From assembly GCA_965602035.1 (NCBI GenBank), contig OZ271919.1, forward strand, positions 2,790,001 to 2,854,000: a stretch of 64,000 nt of DNA, in the 5' to 3' direction. Positions 51,889 to 60,129 of this stretch are shown here, piece by piece (within the stretch, counting starts at the first letter, position 1; each line of letters begins with the position of its first letter). Source of the stretch: Natronospirillum sp965602035. Lineage in GTDB: Bacteria > Pseudomonadota > Gammaproteobacteria > Pseudomonadales > Natronospirillaceae. The translations under genes and the position numbers were made by a program. The notes under the pieces are model-generated. The model searched no databases. It had not been told where the DNA came from and saw nothing but the letters and a program-made list of their open reading frames with translations.

Positions 51889-52932
51889 TCAGGTGCTCGG
51901 GTCGTAGATGTCGACCATGCGTTCAATGATTTCCGGTGAGGTGGAGAATACCCGATCCAGGAATTCATTCATTTCGCGACCGTTGCGCGGCGCACCGGTC
52001 GACAGGCCAATCTCGTTCGCTTCACGCAAAAACTCCGGGTCGGCAAAGGTGTCCTCGAATGCTTGGCGCATGGCGTCACGGCGATCGGTCGGTACGCCCG
52101 GGGGCATCAGGTAGGGCCGGCCCAGTGCGAGCGGTGCGAAGGCGACTTCCATCAGAGCGCGGTCATCTTCGTTGGTGACGAGATCCGGCAGGAACGGGAC
52201 ATCCGGTATGGCGGGTTCCGGCTGCGGGCCGTACTGCAGCAATAGCTTGACGGTGCCGTTTTCAACCCAGTCGCTGCGGATGGACATCAGTGAGCCGTAG
52301 AATGTACTCGGGTACCCGTCCAGTTCTCCGCGCTCCATTGCCAGGAAGGCATCATTCTGACCGCCGTAGCCGGGGATGTCCTGGATCTGTGTGCCCAGCA
52401 GCTCATTGATCACCCGCGTATAAAAACTCGGCGTCGAGTTCACACCGGATGACCCAACCGTGATCGGGGTGTCCCGGACGTCCTGAATGGTGTCTACCGG
52501 GGTGTCGTTCCATACCAGTACCAGACCGGTTTCCACGCTCGGTGTACCGAGCCAGTTGAAGTTCCTGGCATCGTAATCCACCTCATTGCCGAACAATGCC
52601 TCAAACGGCGCATTGTTCTGAATGCCACCGATCACGCTGCCGTCCTTGTCCGCGCGGTTGTAGAGGTAGGTCGTCGCAACAATACCGCCGGCGCCGGGCA
52701 TATTCTGAACAATAATGTCCGGGCTACCCGGAATATGCTTCGGCAGGTGGCGGGCCAGCAGCCGACCGAGCGTGTCGTAGCCGCCTCCGGGCGATGAGCT
52801 GATAATGAAGGTTACGTCATTGCGGCTGTAGAATTCCTCTACAGATTGAGCTGCAGCCGATGCGATCATGCTGACCGCCAGTCCCGCTGCCACCGCTTTC
52901 GCGACCAAGGCATGTTTCTTTGGAAATTTCAT
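51889..52932 (-). CDS. TTT periplasmic binding protein, TctC/Bug family (copy 2)
   Basis: A 347-aa protein with signal peptide (about residues 1-28, ending IASAAAQS). Mature Bug blocks are FIISSSPGGGYDTLGRLLAR, HIPGSPDIIVQNMPGAGGIV and MERGELDGYPSTF. GGTGA precedes the ATG. It is the first gene of the minus-strand unit ending in the TctA-B fusion and RidA, so it is the natural partner of that fusion permease. More similar by eye to the orphan copy at 60130 than to the one at 11142. Confidence 0.92.
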   Translation of the reverse strand: MKFPKKHALVAKAVAAGLAVSMIASAAAQSVEEFYSRNDVTFIISSSPGGGYDTLGRLLARHLPKHIPGSPDIIVQNMPGAGGIVATTYLYNRADKDGSVIGGIQNNAPFEALFGNEVDYDARNFNWLGTPSVETGLVLVWNDTPVDTIQDVRDTPITVGSSGVNSTPSFYTRVINELLGTQIQDIPGYGGQNDAFLAMERGELDGYPSTFYGSLMSIRSDWVENGTVKLLLQYGPQPEPAIPDVPFLPDLVTNEDDRALMEVAFAPLALGRPYLMPPGVPTDRRDAMRQAFEDTFADPEFLREANEIGLSTGAPRNGREMNEFLDRVFSTSPEIIERMVDIYDPST

Positions 52933-53010
52933 AGCGTATTCACCGTGTCTTTGAATGGATTAATTGCTGCAAGGCAATCACCGCCTTCGGTGTGGTTGTT
53001 GTAATTCGGT

Positions 53011-53793
53011 TCAGTTGTCGGTCGTCCTCCCCTTGAATGCCAGATACCCGCCGTCACACAGCAGGTCCGTACCAGTGACGAATGACGCATCATCCGACAC
53101 AAGAAACAGTGCGGCCTTCGCTACCTCATCGACTGTGCCGAGTCGCCCGGTAAGGTACAGTGGACCACGCGCGGCCCGGGCTTCTTCGCGATTGCTGAAA
53201 CGACGCATGCGTCGCTCCGTATCAATGCCTCCGGGAGACAGTGAGTTCGCCCGGATATTGTCTTCGGCGTAATCCACTGCGAGGCAACGGGTGAACTGCA
53301 TCAAAGCCGCCTTCGAGGTGGTGTAGGGAGAGCGCAGGGGCACACCGATCTGGCCGAGCTGGGAGGTGATATTGACGACACTGCCACCGCCGGCCGCGCG
53401 TATCGCCGGCATTGCGTACTTGCAGGCCAGAAAGACGCCAGTAAGGTTGACTCCCAGCGTTCGGTTCCAGTCTTCCAGCGTGATATCTTCAGCGCGTCCG
53501 TCGTCGGTAACCGTTGCGGCGGTATTGACCAGAATGGTCAGTTTGCCGAATTGCGATACGGCCAGTTCGACTGCGGTTCTCGACGTTTCCGGTTCCGCGA
53601 TGTTGCCGGTGTGGCTGGCCGCTTTCCCGCCATTGCCACGAATGGTGGCCGCGGTGGCTTCCGCTTTGGCCCCGTCGGCGTCACTGACCACAACGGCCGC
53701 GCCTTCAGCCGCGAGTGTCTGCGCAATGGCGCCACCGATTTCCCCGCCACCGCCGGTGACCAGAGCAACCTGTCCCGTCAATTTGGACGCCAT
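53011..53793 (-). CDS. short-chain dehydrogenase/reductase (copy 2)
   Basis: A 260-aa SDR. Cofactor motif LVTGGGGEIGGAIAQTL, NTAAT in place of NNAG, the catalytic YxxxK in YTTSKAALMQ and a Ser in NITSQLGQIG. A GGGGAG site precedes the ATG. A near-perfect operator lies 43 nt upstream. It is the first gene upstream of tctC on the same strand (78 nt), so it may head that unit. Confidence 0.9.
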   Translation of the reverse strand: MASKLTGQVALVTGGGGEIGGAIAQTLAAEGAAVVVSDADGAKAEATAATIRGNGGKAASHTGNIAEPETSRTAVELAVSQFGKLTILVNTAATVTDDGRAEDITLEDWNRTLGVNLTGVFLACKYAMPAIRAAGGGSVVNITSQLGQIGVPLRSPYTTSKAALMQFTRCLAVDYAEDNIRANSLSPGGIDTERRMRRFSNREEARAARGPLYLTGRLGTVDEVAKAALFLVSDDASFVTGTDLLCDGGYLAFKGRTTDN

Positions 53794-53835
53794 CTCGCCA
53801 ATCTCCCCTGGATAATAACTGGCGTTCCGTTTTAG

Positions 53836-53848
53836 GGAACGCCATTCC
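53836..53848. promoter_or_regulatory. GGAAC-N3-GTTCC operator, one mismatch
   Basis: GGAAC GCC ATTCC, 43 nt before the SDR start. An additional inverted half-site (GGCGTTCC) ends 9 nt earlier (53821-53828). Confidence 0.6.
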
Positions 53849-54149
53849 GTAAATCACATTTCCACGATTGGGAGAGACCGTCAAGATTCGATAAAGGCTA
53901 TTCGCAATGCGCGTGAGGCATAAATGGCGTTTTTGAACCAGTATGTTTGGAAGGAAACCAAACAAATACAAAGAATTAGTAGACACAGTAAAGCTTATGC
54001 ATTACCGCTTCTGTTTACAGTATCTATACATTTAGTCGTCGGATTGCCTCAGGGCAAACTTGGCTGAATCACCATGCGATGGGCAATAGCTGACCACCAA
54101 TAGCCGGGCGGCTATTGAGAGCAATTGTCGTTCCCGGTGGGCATGTTTT
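53849..54149. other. gene-free stretch with two inverted repeats
   Basis: About 300 nt with no gene. TGTTTGG (53944-53950) pairs with CCAAACA (53958-53964), and CAATAGCC (54098-54105) pairs with GGCTATTG (54110-54117) around GGGC. The second lies just after the cysteine-dioxygenase-like gene and may act as its terminator; neither has a T-run. Confidence 0.45.
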
Positions 54150-54683
54150 CTAGCTGATCGGTTCCACCTGATCGCGACTGAATCGACGCCGTGGTACATC
54201 GCTGAGATCCTGGCTCAGAAATCGAAGAACAACCGCCGGCCCTTCGGATACCACTTTGGTCGAATGAATCTCACCGGGGTAGTAGGCGACGGCATCACCC
54301 GCCTTGAGGTGATCGACGCGCACAACTTTTACACTGCTGTCGTCTGCGCTGGCTTCGTAAACCGGGATATCCACTTCACCGTCGAGCACGCCATAGACCA
54401 CCCAGTGCGGACCGTGATCATGCGGAGAATTATCCCGGCCCGACGCATGATAATGGGCGAGTTGAACGAATCCGTTATCTGGCTCGGTATGCAGCGGCAA
54501 TTTGCTGAGCTTTTCTGCTTTCAGCCGGGTTGCCCACTCCGCTGTAGGTGCCGTATCGCGCACCCAGGTCTGCATCAGGCTCTGGATGGTCGCTGCGGGC
54601 GTAGGGTCCGTCCGGTATTCGGGAGCCCAGAGGGCCTGCACGGCGAGTATGTAAGCATTGAGGGCGGGGTCAGTCTGAGTCAT
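54150..54683 (-). CDS. cupin of the cysteine-dioxygenase-like group (COG5553-like)
   Basis: A 177-aa protein with a single cupin fold. Probable metal ligands are in NSPHDHGPHWVVYGVLDGEV and the later IHSTK. This resembles double-stranded beta-helix proteins distantly related to cysteine dioxygenase. AAGGAA precedes the ATG and a GGAAC-type site lies 40 nt upstream. Adjacent to a YeiH-like exporter on the same strand, which would fit sulfur metabolism, but the catalytic residues of true cysteine dioxygenase were not traced. Confidence 0.7.
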   Translation of the reverse strand: MTQTDPALNAYILAVQALWAPEYRTDPTPAATIQSLMQTWVRDTAPTAEWATRLKAEKLSKLPLHTEPDNGFVQLAHYHASGRDNSPHDHGPHWVVYGVLDGEVDIPVYEASADDSSVKVVRVDHLKAGDAVAYYPGEIHSTKVVSEGPAVVLRFLSQDLSDVPRRRFSRDQVEPIS

Positions 54684-54722
54684 TTTCTTTTCCTTGTGAG
54701 CGGGACCTCACCGGATTTATAC

Positions 54723-54735
54723 GGAACGCCGTTCG
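54723..54735. promoter_or_regulatory. GGAAC-N3-GTTCC operator, one mismatch
   Basis: GGAAC GCC GTTCG, 40 nt upstream of the cysteine-dioxygenase-like gene and between it and the end of the exporter gene, so the cupin gene may have its own promoter. Confidence 0.55.
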
Positions 54736-54740
54736 GGTCG

Positions 54741-55781
54741 TCAATGTACCAGTGCGTATGACAGTGCGAGCCCGCCGATGGTCAAAAAGCCAAATACGAC
54801 TGAGCCCAGCAGCATTGGCCTGATCCCGGCCCGGGCCACGCTTCGCCAGTGCGTTGTTGCGCCCAGTGCCACCATGGCCATGGTCATGAGAAAAACCCCG
54901 GCCTGCCCGAGAAACTCTGCACCGGCAGCAGGTAGCCAGCCGGTCGAATTGATCACAACTGCAAGCAGGAAGACGACAATATACCAGGGAAGGCGCAGCG
55001 CGCTGCGAATGCCGGTTCCACTGTTGTTGCCGGACGAATGCAGCGCTCCCTGCATCACAACCAGTACCACTCCCAGCAGCATGACCCGGACCATTTTGAC
55101 CAGCAGCGCGCTTTCCGTCGCGCCTTCGCTGACCATGCTTCCTGCAGCCACAACCTGCGCCACTTCGTGCAGGCTGGAACCGATCCAGAGGGCGGCGGCG
55201 AGCTCATTCAAATCCAGTGTGTGGTGCACAACCGGGAACAGGAACATACCCAGCGTGCCGAACAGAATGACCGTGGACAACGCCGTGGCAACCTGATCGT
55301 CTCGTCCGCGCACAACCGAGTTACCGGCGAGAACAGCGGCCGCACCACAGACAGAGCTGCCAGCGGCAATCAGCCAGACCGTGTTGCGTTCAATGCCGAA
55401 ATAACGGAGACCGAGAAACACGGTCAGCGCCAGCGTTGCGCTCAACATAACGGCAGATACAACGAAGGCAGGCCACCCCAATATCACCAGATCCTGCAAC
55501 ATGATCTGGAATCCGAACAGGACAATACCCCATCTCAGGACCGTCGTTTTCGCGAGGCAGAGGCCGGAATGCACCTGAGGGCGTTGAACGAGCTCGGGAA
55601 CAATGTGGCCAATGACCAGGCCAGCAACGATACCCAGAGCCAGGCTGCTCAACCCAAGCGATTGCATGAACGGGAACTGGGAGGCGGCCATCGCCAGGCC
55701 TGCGACCAGTATGATGGCAACCAGGGTCATAAGGCAGTTCAGTGCCGCGTCTGTTGGCGTTCTCAGTGCTACCGGTTTCAT
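54741..55781 (-). CDS. YeiH/UPF0324 family putative sulfate exporter
   Basis: About 346 aa from the ATG at 55781 (MKPVALRTP); the frame stays open to 55841, and AAGGAG inside that extension serves no in-frame start. About ten hydrophobic segments. YeiH-family blocks are ASQFPFMQSLGLSSLALGIV, LRWGIVLFGFQIMLQDLVIL, AAGSSVCGAAAVLAGNSVVR and IGSSLHEVAQVVAAGSMVSE. Members are proposed to export sulfate or sulfite. It is divergent from a LysR gene 105 nt away, matching the yeiE-yeiH arrangement of enterobacteria. Confidence 0.88.
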   Translation of the reverse strand: MKPVALRTPTDAALNCLMTLVAIILVAGLAMAASQFPFMQSLGLSSLALGIVAGLVIGHIVPELVQRPQVHSGLCLAKTTVLRWGIVLFGFQIMLQDLVILGWPAFVVSAVMLSATLALTVFLGLRYFGIERNTVWLIAAGSSVCGAAAVLAGNSVVRGRDDQVATALSTVILFGTLGMFLFPVVHHTLDLNELAAALWIGSSLHEVAQVVAAGSMVSEGATESALLVKMVRVMLLGVVLVVMQGALHSSGNNSGTGIRSALRLPWYIVVFLLAVVINSTGWLPAAGAEFLGQAGVFLMTMAMVALGATTHWRSVARAGIRPMLLGSVVFGFLTIGGLALSYALVH

Positions 55782-55886
55782 TATGCAAAATTCGTCTAAC
55801 GTTATTCCATTATCATGGCTCGTCTCCTTGAATAACGCCAATATTGGTTTATTATTTTTCCATAAAAATTAATTATGGTCTGAGTT

Positions 55887-56807
55887 ATGAACCTCCAGAA
55901 ACTCCGTGTCTTCATGGCGGTTATTGAACACAACAGCTTTTCACGCGCCGCTGAGCACCTGCATGTGAGTCAGCCCGCTATTTCCCGGGCCATACGCGAC
56001 CTGGAAGAGGAAGTGGGGGTCGCGTTGATGAGCCGCGGTCGACCGCCACTCCACATGACCGAGGCGGGCCGGTCGCTCTACGGTTATGGTCAGGGTATTT
56101 TCGCACTGGAGTCGTCTGCTGTGTCTGATCTGCGGCAGTTGGGCGGCCTGGCGCGCGGATCACTGGTGCTGGGGTGCACGCGCACGGTGGCGACCAGCTA
56201 TGTGCCCCCTGTCATCGCCGAATACCTGCGCCACTATCCGGAAATTGACCTGCAGGTCATGAGCGAGAACACCGCAACCATCGAGCAACGCCTGGTCGAT
56301 TTCGAGCTGGATATCGGCATCGTGGAGGGAGTGATCGAGCACCCCCGGATCGAGTTGACGCACTGGTGCACCGACGAGCTGGTGCTTATTGCCGGCGCGA
56401 GCCATGAACTTCTGGGGCGAAAACATGTTTCCGCGGCGGATCTCGCCGGGCAGCGCTGGGTCATGCGTGAGCCCGGATCGGGCACCGGCAGAGTCATGCA
56501 GGATCTGCTGGCGCAGCATGACATCACCCTCGAGCGGTCGGTGCAGGTAGGTGGTATTGGCCCGATAATCCAGTGTGTGGGGCAGGGCATTGGTTTGAGC
56601 CTGGTGTCGAGAAGGGCCGCTGAGCTGGCAATTCGAGGGCAAATAGTTGGTGTCGTTCCGTTCGAGGGGCAATTCGAACGCCCACTCTATATAGCACGGC
56701 TGGTCGACAAACCGCTCAGTCCCCCCAGTTCCGCGTTCATCAAAACCGCGACAGCGTTCATGTCCGATTCATTGGCTGCTGGGTCGGGTTCTGGTCCGCC
56801 ACTTTAG
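55887..56807 (+). CDS. LysR-family transcriptional regulator
   Basis: A 306-aa regulator. The N-terminal helix-turn-helix (residues 1-60, LRVFMAVIEHNSFSRAAEHL, VSQPAISRAIRDLEEEVGV) is followed by a LysR effector domain. Divergent from the YeiH-like exporter gene, so control of that gene is likely. Also 96 nt upstream of, and co-oriented with, the EamA gene, which carries its own GGAAC-type site. Confidence 0.92.
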   Translation: MNLQKLRVFMAVIEHNSFSRAAEHLHVSQPAISRAIRDLEEEVGVALMSRGRPPLHMTEAGRSLYGYGQGIFALESSAVSDLRQLGGLARGSLVLGCTRTVATSYVPPVIAEYLRHYPEIDLQVMSENTATIEQRLVDFELDIGIVEGVIEHPRIELTHWCTDELVLIAGASHELLGRKHVSAADLAGQRWVMREPGSGTGRVMQDLLAQHDITLERSVQVGGIGPIIQCVGQGIGLSLVSRRAAELAIRGQIVGVVPFEGQFERPLYIARLVDKPLSPPSSAFIKTATAFMSDSLAAGSGSGPPL

Positions 56808-56850
56808 CCGGTCGTGGATGCGACCGGGCCTGTTTGTTGTTCTCTTATGC

Positions 56851-56863
56851 GGAACAGTGTACC
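56851..56863. promoter_or_regulatory. GGAAC-N3-GTTCC operator, one mismatch
   Basis: GGAAC AGT GTACC, 41 nt upstream of the EamA transporter ATG. Confidence 0.55.
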
Positions 56864-56903
56864 TTAAATGCACTTTGTCATTGCCTCATAAGGAAATCAT
56901 CAA

Positions 56904-57944
56904 ATGTTGGGTGGGCTATTTGCGCTACTGGCTGCGGCCACGTTCGGCTTCAACAATGCGGCCATCCGACGCGGGGTTCTGACCGGGACGGTGTTTCAGG
57001 CTCTGGCCATCACGGTGCCGATGGGCGTGCCCTTTCTTTTTGTCATTCTGCTGCTGACCGGACAGTTGCATAATCTGCTGACGTTTCCGATGTCCGGCTA
57101 TGTCTGGCTGGCTTTCGCGGGGATTCTGCACTTTGTCTGGGGACGCTATTGCAACTACCGGGCCACGCGAGCCATTGGCGGCAATCTGGCAGGGCCCTGG
57201 CAGCAGGCAAACATGATTCTTTCACTGACGCTGGCCATAGTGCTTCTGGGGGAAACACTGACACCGTTGAAGGTGCTCGGGATAGCATTGATTATTGGCG
57301 GGGTCGCTGCCACGACCAAGGCAGCAAGGGTTGCCAAAGCCAAAGCCGATGCCGAGAGGGCGGCGGCAACGGAAGCCGCCGCAAGTGATCCCGACCCGGC
57401 GGCCAATGCCTCGACCGAGCCGGTGTTTCAGCCACGCTATGCCGAGGGCTATACGTTTGCGCTGCTCTCCGCGACCGGGTATGGCATAAGTCCCGTGGTC
57501 ATTCGCTACGGATTGGAAGGGCTCGGACCGAGCTACAGCGTCGTCGGTGTTTTCGTGTCCTATTTCGCGGCTGCTGTCACCGTCGGGCTGATCATCCTGT
57601 TCTCCCGGCAATGGGGGCATATACGCGAGATGAGTTCGACGTCGGTTCGCTGGTTCAGCCTGGCCGGTATTCTGGTCGGTACTTCTCAGGCCTTGCGTTA
57701 TGCGGCTCTGTCGGTAGCGCCGGTCACCGTTGTGGCGCCGATTCAGGCGACATCCAGCTTTTTCCGGATCGTGTTTGCCTGGTTCATCAACCGGCAACAT
57801 GAGGTCTTCGGCATCTGGATTCTGGTCAGCATGTTTCTGTCCATGTTCGGCGTCATGACACTATCGATCACCACCGATATGGTGGTGGCAAACGTAAGTC
57901 TGCCTGAATGGGTGTTATCGATAATTGCGTGGGAGTGGCCGTAA
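56904..57944 (+). CDS. EamA/DMT-family transporter (copy 2)
   Basis: A 346-aa protein with ten predicted segments. It shares FGFNNAAIRRGVLTGTVFQA and YGISPVVIRYGLEGLGPSYS with the copy at 44453. A charged, Ala-rich linker (about residues 135-175) separates the two five-helix halves. AGGAAA precedes the ATG. It heads the last unit: EamA, dehydrogenase, PhtD-like, TctC, TauD-like, SDR, dehydrogenase. Confidence 0.88.
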   Translation: MLGGLFALLAAATFGFNNAAIRRGVLTGTVFQALAITVPMGVPFLFVILLLTGQLHNLLTFPMSGYVWLAFAGILHFVWGRYCNYRATRAIGGNLAGPWQQANMILSLTLAIVLLGETLTPLKVLGIALIIGGVAATTKAARVAKAKADAERAAATEAAASDPDPAANASTEPVFQPRYAEGYTFALLSATGYGISPVVIRYGLEGLGPSYSVVGVFVSYFAAAVTVGLIILFSRQWGHIREMSSTSVRWFSLAGILVGTSQALRYAALSVAPVTVVAPIQATSSFFRIVFAWFINRQHEVFGIWILVSMFLSMFGVMTLSITTDMVVANVSLPEWVLSIIAWEWP

Positions 57945-58012
57945 TTCGTGGGCACCCGAAGAGGGTACGGTACGGTCATGTCGAATGAACTGTCTGCAAA
58001 CAAGAGTGATTT

Positions 58013-58837
58013 ATGACCGTGAAAACTGACGTTGGTGTGATCGGGCTGGGGAAAATGGGCAACCCGATGGCCCGTCACTTATTGAAAGTGTCGAATCGGG
58101 TTCTGGTCAGTGATGTGAACAGTGATGCCGTCGCTGCCCTGGCAACTGCAGGTTGCGAACGAGCTGAATCGCTGGCGGTGATGCGTGACCAGTGTGAAGT
58201 GATCTTTCTGATTGTCAGCTTTGACCACCAGGTTGAATCAATCTGCCGGGATCCCGGCGGCCTGTTCGATAGTACTGGCCATCCGCTGACGGTGGTGGTG
58301 TGCAGTACGATTGAGCCCGAGACTATGCATCGCCTCGCGGCGGAGGCACCCGAGGGAGTGACTCTGGTAGACGCGCCTCTCTGTCGGGGCCAGATTCCGG
58401 CAGAAAAGGGTGAGCTACTCGGGCTGATGGGCGGTAACCCGGAAGACTGCGAGCGAGTCAGGCCGTTGCTGGCCAGTTTCTGCAGCGATATTGACTATAT
58501 CGGGCCATTGGGCAGTGGACAGGTTGCCAAAGCGCTGAACAACTTCATTCTCTGGTCCTGTATCTCCGTGAACCATGAAGCCTTCAAACTGGGCAAATCG
58601 TACGGGCTCGACCAGGAAACGCTGCGGCAGGCATTGCTCAAGTCCAGTGGACAGAATTGGGCAATGAGCACCTGGAATCAGCCGCGGACCATGCCATGGG
58701 CCGAGAAAGACATGCGGATTATCCTGAATATGGCGGACGATCACGACCTGCCTCTGACCATGGCCGGCTTCATAAAGGAGCATATAAAGCTGGTCAAGGA
58801 AGAGTGGGGGCTATACGACCGGCCCGATAAAAGCTGA
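58013..58837 (+). CDS. 3-hydroxyisobutyrate-dehydrogenase-like oxidoreductase (copy 1)
   Basis: A 274-aa HIBADH-family protein. Cofactor motif VGVIGLGKMGNPMARHLL and the catalytic Lys in GSGQVAKALNNF. The usual substrate loop DxPVSGG is replaced by DAPLCRGQIPAEKGE. The family oxidises beta-hydroxy acids; the altered loop points to a different acid. Preceded by GAGTG. It is followed by the PhtD-like gene after about 140 nt containing an operator and a hairpin leader. Confidence 0.87.
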   Translation: MTVKTDVGVIGLGKMGNPMARHLLKVSNRVLVSDVNSDAVAALATAGCERAESLAVMRDQCEVIFLIVSFDHQVESICRDPGGLFDSTGHPLTVVVCSTIEPETMHRLAAEAPEGVTLVDAPLCRGQIPAEKGELLGLMGGNPEDCERVRPLLASFCSDIDYIGPLGSGQVAKALNNFILWSCISVNHEAFKLGKSYGLDQETLRQALLKSSGQNWAMSTWNQPRTMPWAEKDMRIILNMADDHDLPLTMAGFIKEHIKLVKEEWGLYDRPDKS

Positions 58838-58848
58838 TTCCACATAAA

Positions 58849-58861
58849 GGAACGTTGTTCT
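58849..58861. promoter_or_regulatory. GGAAC-N3-GTTCC operator, one mismatch
   Basis: GGAAC GTT GTTCT, 11 nt after the dehydrogenase stop and 118 nt before the PhtD-like start, so the PhtD-like gene may be separately controlled. Confidence 0.55.
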
Positions 58862-58912
58862 TGTCTTGGGTATAAGACCCTTGCTATGCTCGGCAGTCGA
58901 AACGACGATCAG

Positions 58913-58948
58913 CGTCGGGGCGACTTCGCCCAGAGAGTAGCCCCGACG
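58913..58948 (+). ncRNA. candidate structured leader upstream of the PhtD-like gene
   Basis: CGTCGGGGC (58913-58921) pairs with GCCCCGACG (58940-58948). The same left arm can instead pair locally as GGGCGA with TCGCCC (58918-58931), giving two mutually exclusive hairpins. It lies 31 nt before the ATG. This could be an attenuator or ligand-sensing leader, or only a stabilising hairpin. Confidence 0.35.
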
Positions 58949-58979
58949 GAAATGACCCGAAAATCATAAGAGAACAACG

Positions 58980-59972
58980 ATGAACAGACTCAGACTCTCA
59001 GTAGCGGTCGGTAACTATGACCGCATGCGTCCTCTGGTTGACGGAAATGTCCAGATAGATGGGGTCGACCCTGTTTTCATGCTTCATGAGCCGGAAGAAA
59101 TTTTCTTCAGGGCGTTTCGCCATGCGGATTTTGACATTACCGAGCTGTCCATGAGCAGCTTTACCGTCAAAACCGCGAACAACGACTGCCCTTATATCGG
59201 CGTACCGGTGTTCCCCTCGCGGGCATTTCGCCACAGCTCAATTTACGTGCGTACCGACCGGGGTATTCGCGAGCCCGCGGACCTGAAGGGCAAGAAAGTG
59301 GGTGTGCCGGAGTACCAGCTCACAGCCAACGTTTGGGTGCGGTTGTTCCTAGAGGAAGACTACGGGCTGAAACCGCGGGATGTGACCTGGTATCGCGGCG
59401 GTTATGAAGAAGTGGGGCGGGTCGAAAAGATCAACCTCAACCTCACCGACGGCGTGCAGGTTCACAATATACCGGCGGACGAAACGCTCAGTAATATGCT
59501 CGCGAACGGCGACCTGGATGCGGTCATCGGGCCCCGTGCGCCGTCCTGCTACACGCGCGGCCACCCGAAGGTGGACTACCTGTTCAGTGATCCGATGGCC
59601 GAAGCGAAGGCCTGGTACGAGCGCACAAAGCTGTTCCCCATCATGCACCTGCTGGGTATCCGCAAGTCGCTGGCGGAAGAACACCCGTGGCTGCCGTTTT
59701 CCGTGTTCAAGGCGTTCGAAAAGTCCAAACAGGTCGCGCTTGAGCGCCTGACCGACACCTCTGCGACCAAGGTCACGTTGCCATTTGTCGAAGACCAGTT
59801 GCGAGCAGCACGGCGGCTGATGGGCGATGATTTCTGGCCGTACGGGTTCGAGGAGAATAAACACGCACTGGAGCGTTTTCTGAAGCAGCACCACGCGGAG
59901 GGGCTGTCCAGCCGGCTGGTATCACCGGAAGAAATGTTCCACCCGGCCAGTATGGAAAGCTTCAAGATCTGA
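58980..59972 (+). CDS. 4,5-dihydroxyphthalate-decarboxylase-like protein (copy 2)
   Basis: A 330-aa PhtD-family protein without signal peptide. Blocks are LSVAVGNYDRMRPLVDGNVQ, FDITELSMSSFTVKTANNDC, IYVRTDRGIREPADLKGKKV, VPEYQLTANVWVRLFLEEDY and FPIMHLLGIRKSLAEEHPWL. It looks closer to described PhtD/Pht5 decarboxylases than copy 1 does. The neighbours (EamA, TctC, TauD-like, SDR, two HIBADH-like) do not form a phthalate pathway, so decarboxylation of another dihydroxy or enol acid is more likely. Confidence 0.82.
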   Translation: MNRLRLSVAVGNYDRMRPLVDGNVQIDGVDPVFMLHEPEEIFFRAFRHADFDITELSMSSFTVKTANNDCPYIGVPVFPSRAFRHSSIYVRTDRGIREPADLKGKKVGVPEYQLTANVWVRLFLEEDYGLKPRDVTWYRGGYEEVGRVEKINLNLTDGVQVHNIPADETLSNMLANGDLDAVIGPRAPSCYTRGHPKVDYLFSDPMAEAKAWYERTKLFPIMHLLGIRKSLAEEHPWLPFSVFKAFEKSKQVALERLTDTSATKVTLPFVEDQLRAARRLMGDDFWPYGFEENKHALERFLKQHHAEGLSSRLVSPEEMFHPASMESFKI

Positions 59973-59990
59973 CCAGGAGCGATTTTTCTG

Positions 59991-60070
59991 GCGGCGAGAA
60001 CTGCCCGGGTTCGCCGCTCCCTGATTCCGTCGGGCCGAAAAGGCGCCCTGTTCCAGAGGGTTCGGCCGGG
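59991..60070 (+). terminator. two hairpins between PhtD-like and tctC genes
   Basis: GCGGCGA (59991-59997) pairs with TCGCCGC (60011-60017). A second stem forms between GGGCCGAA (60032-60039) and TTCGGCC (60061-60067). No T-runs follow, so they probably modulate rather than end transcription. Confidence 0.4.
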
Positions 60071-60129
60071 CGGGGTAATACGGCCCTGAATATGGGGTCG
60101 ATCCATCATGTCTGTGAGGAAGTAGATAC

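Noticed and set aside
51889..52932. TctC proteins considered as ABC or TRAP DctP binding proteins
   Set aside because: The openings FIISSSPGGGYD, HIPGSPDIIVQNMPGAGG and MERGELD-type blocks are specific to the TctC/Bug family.
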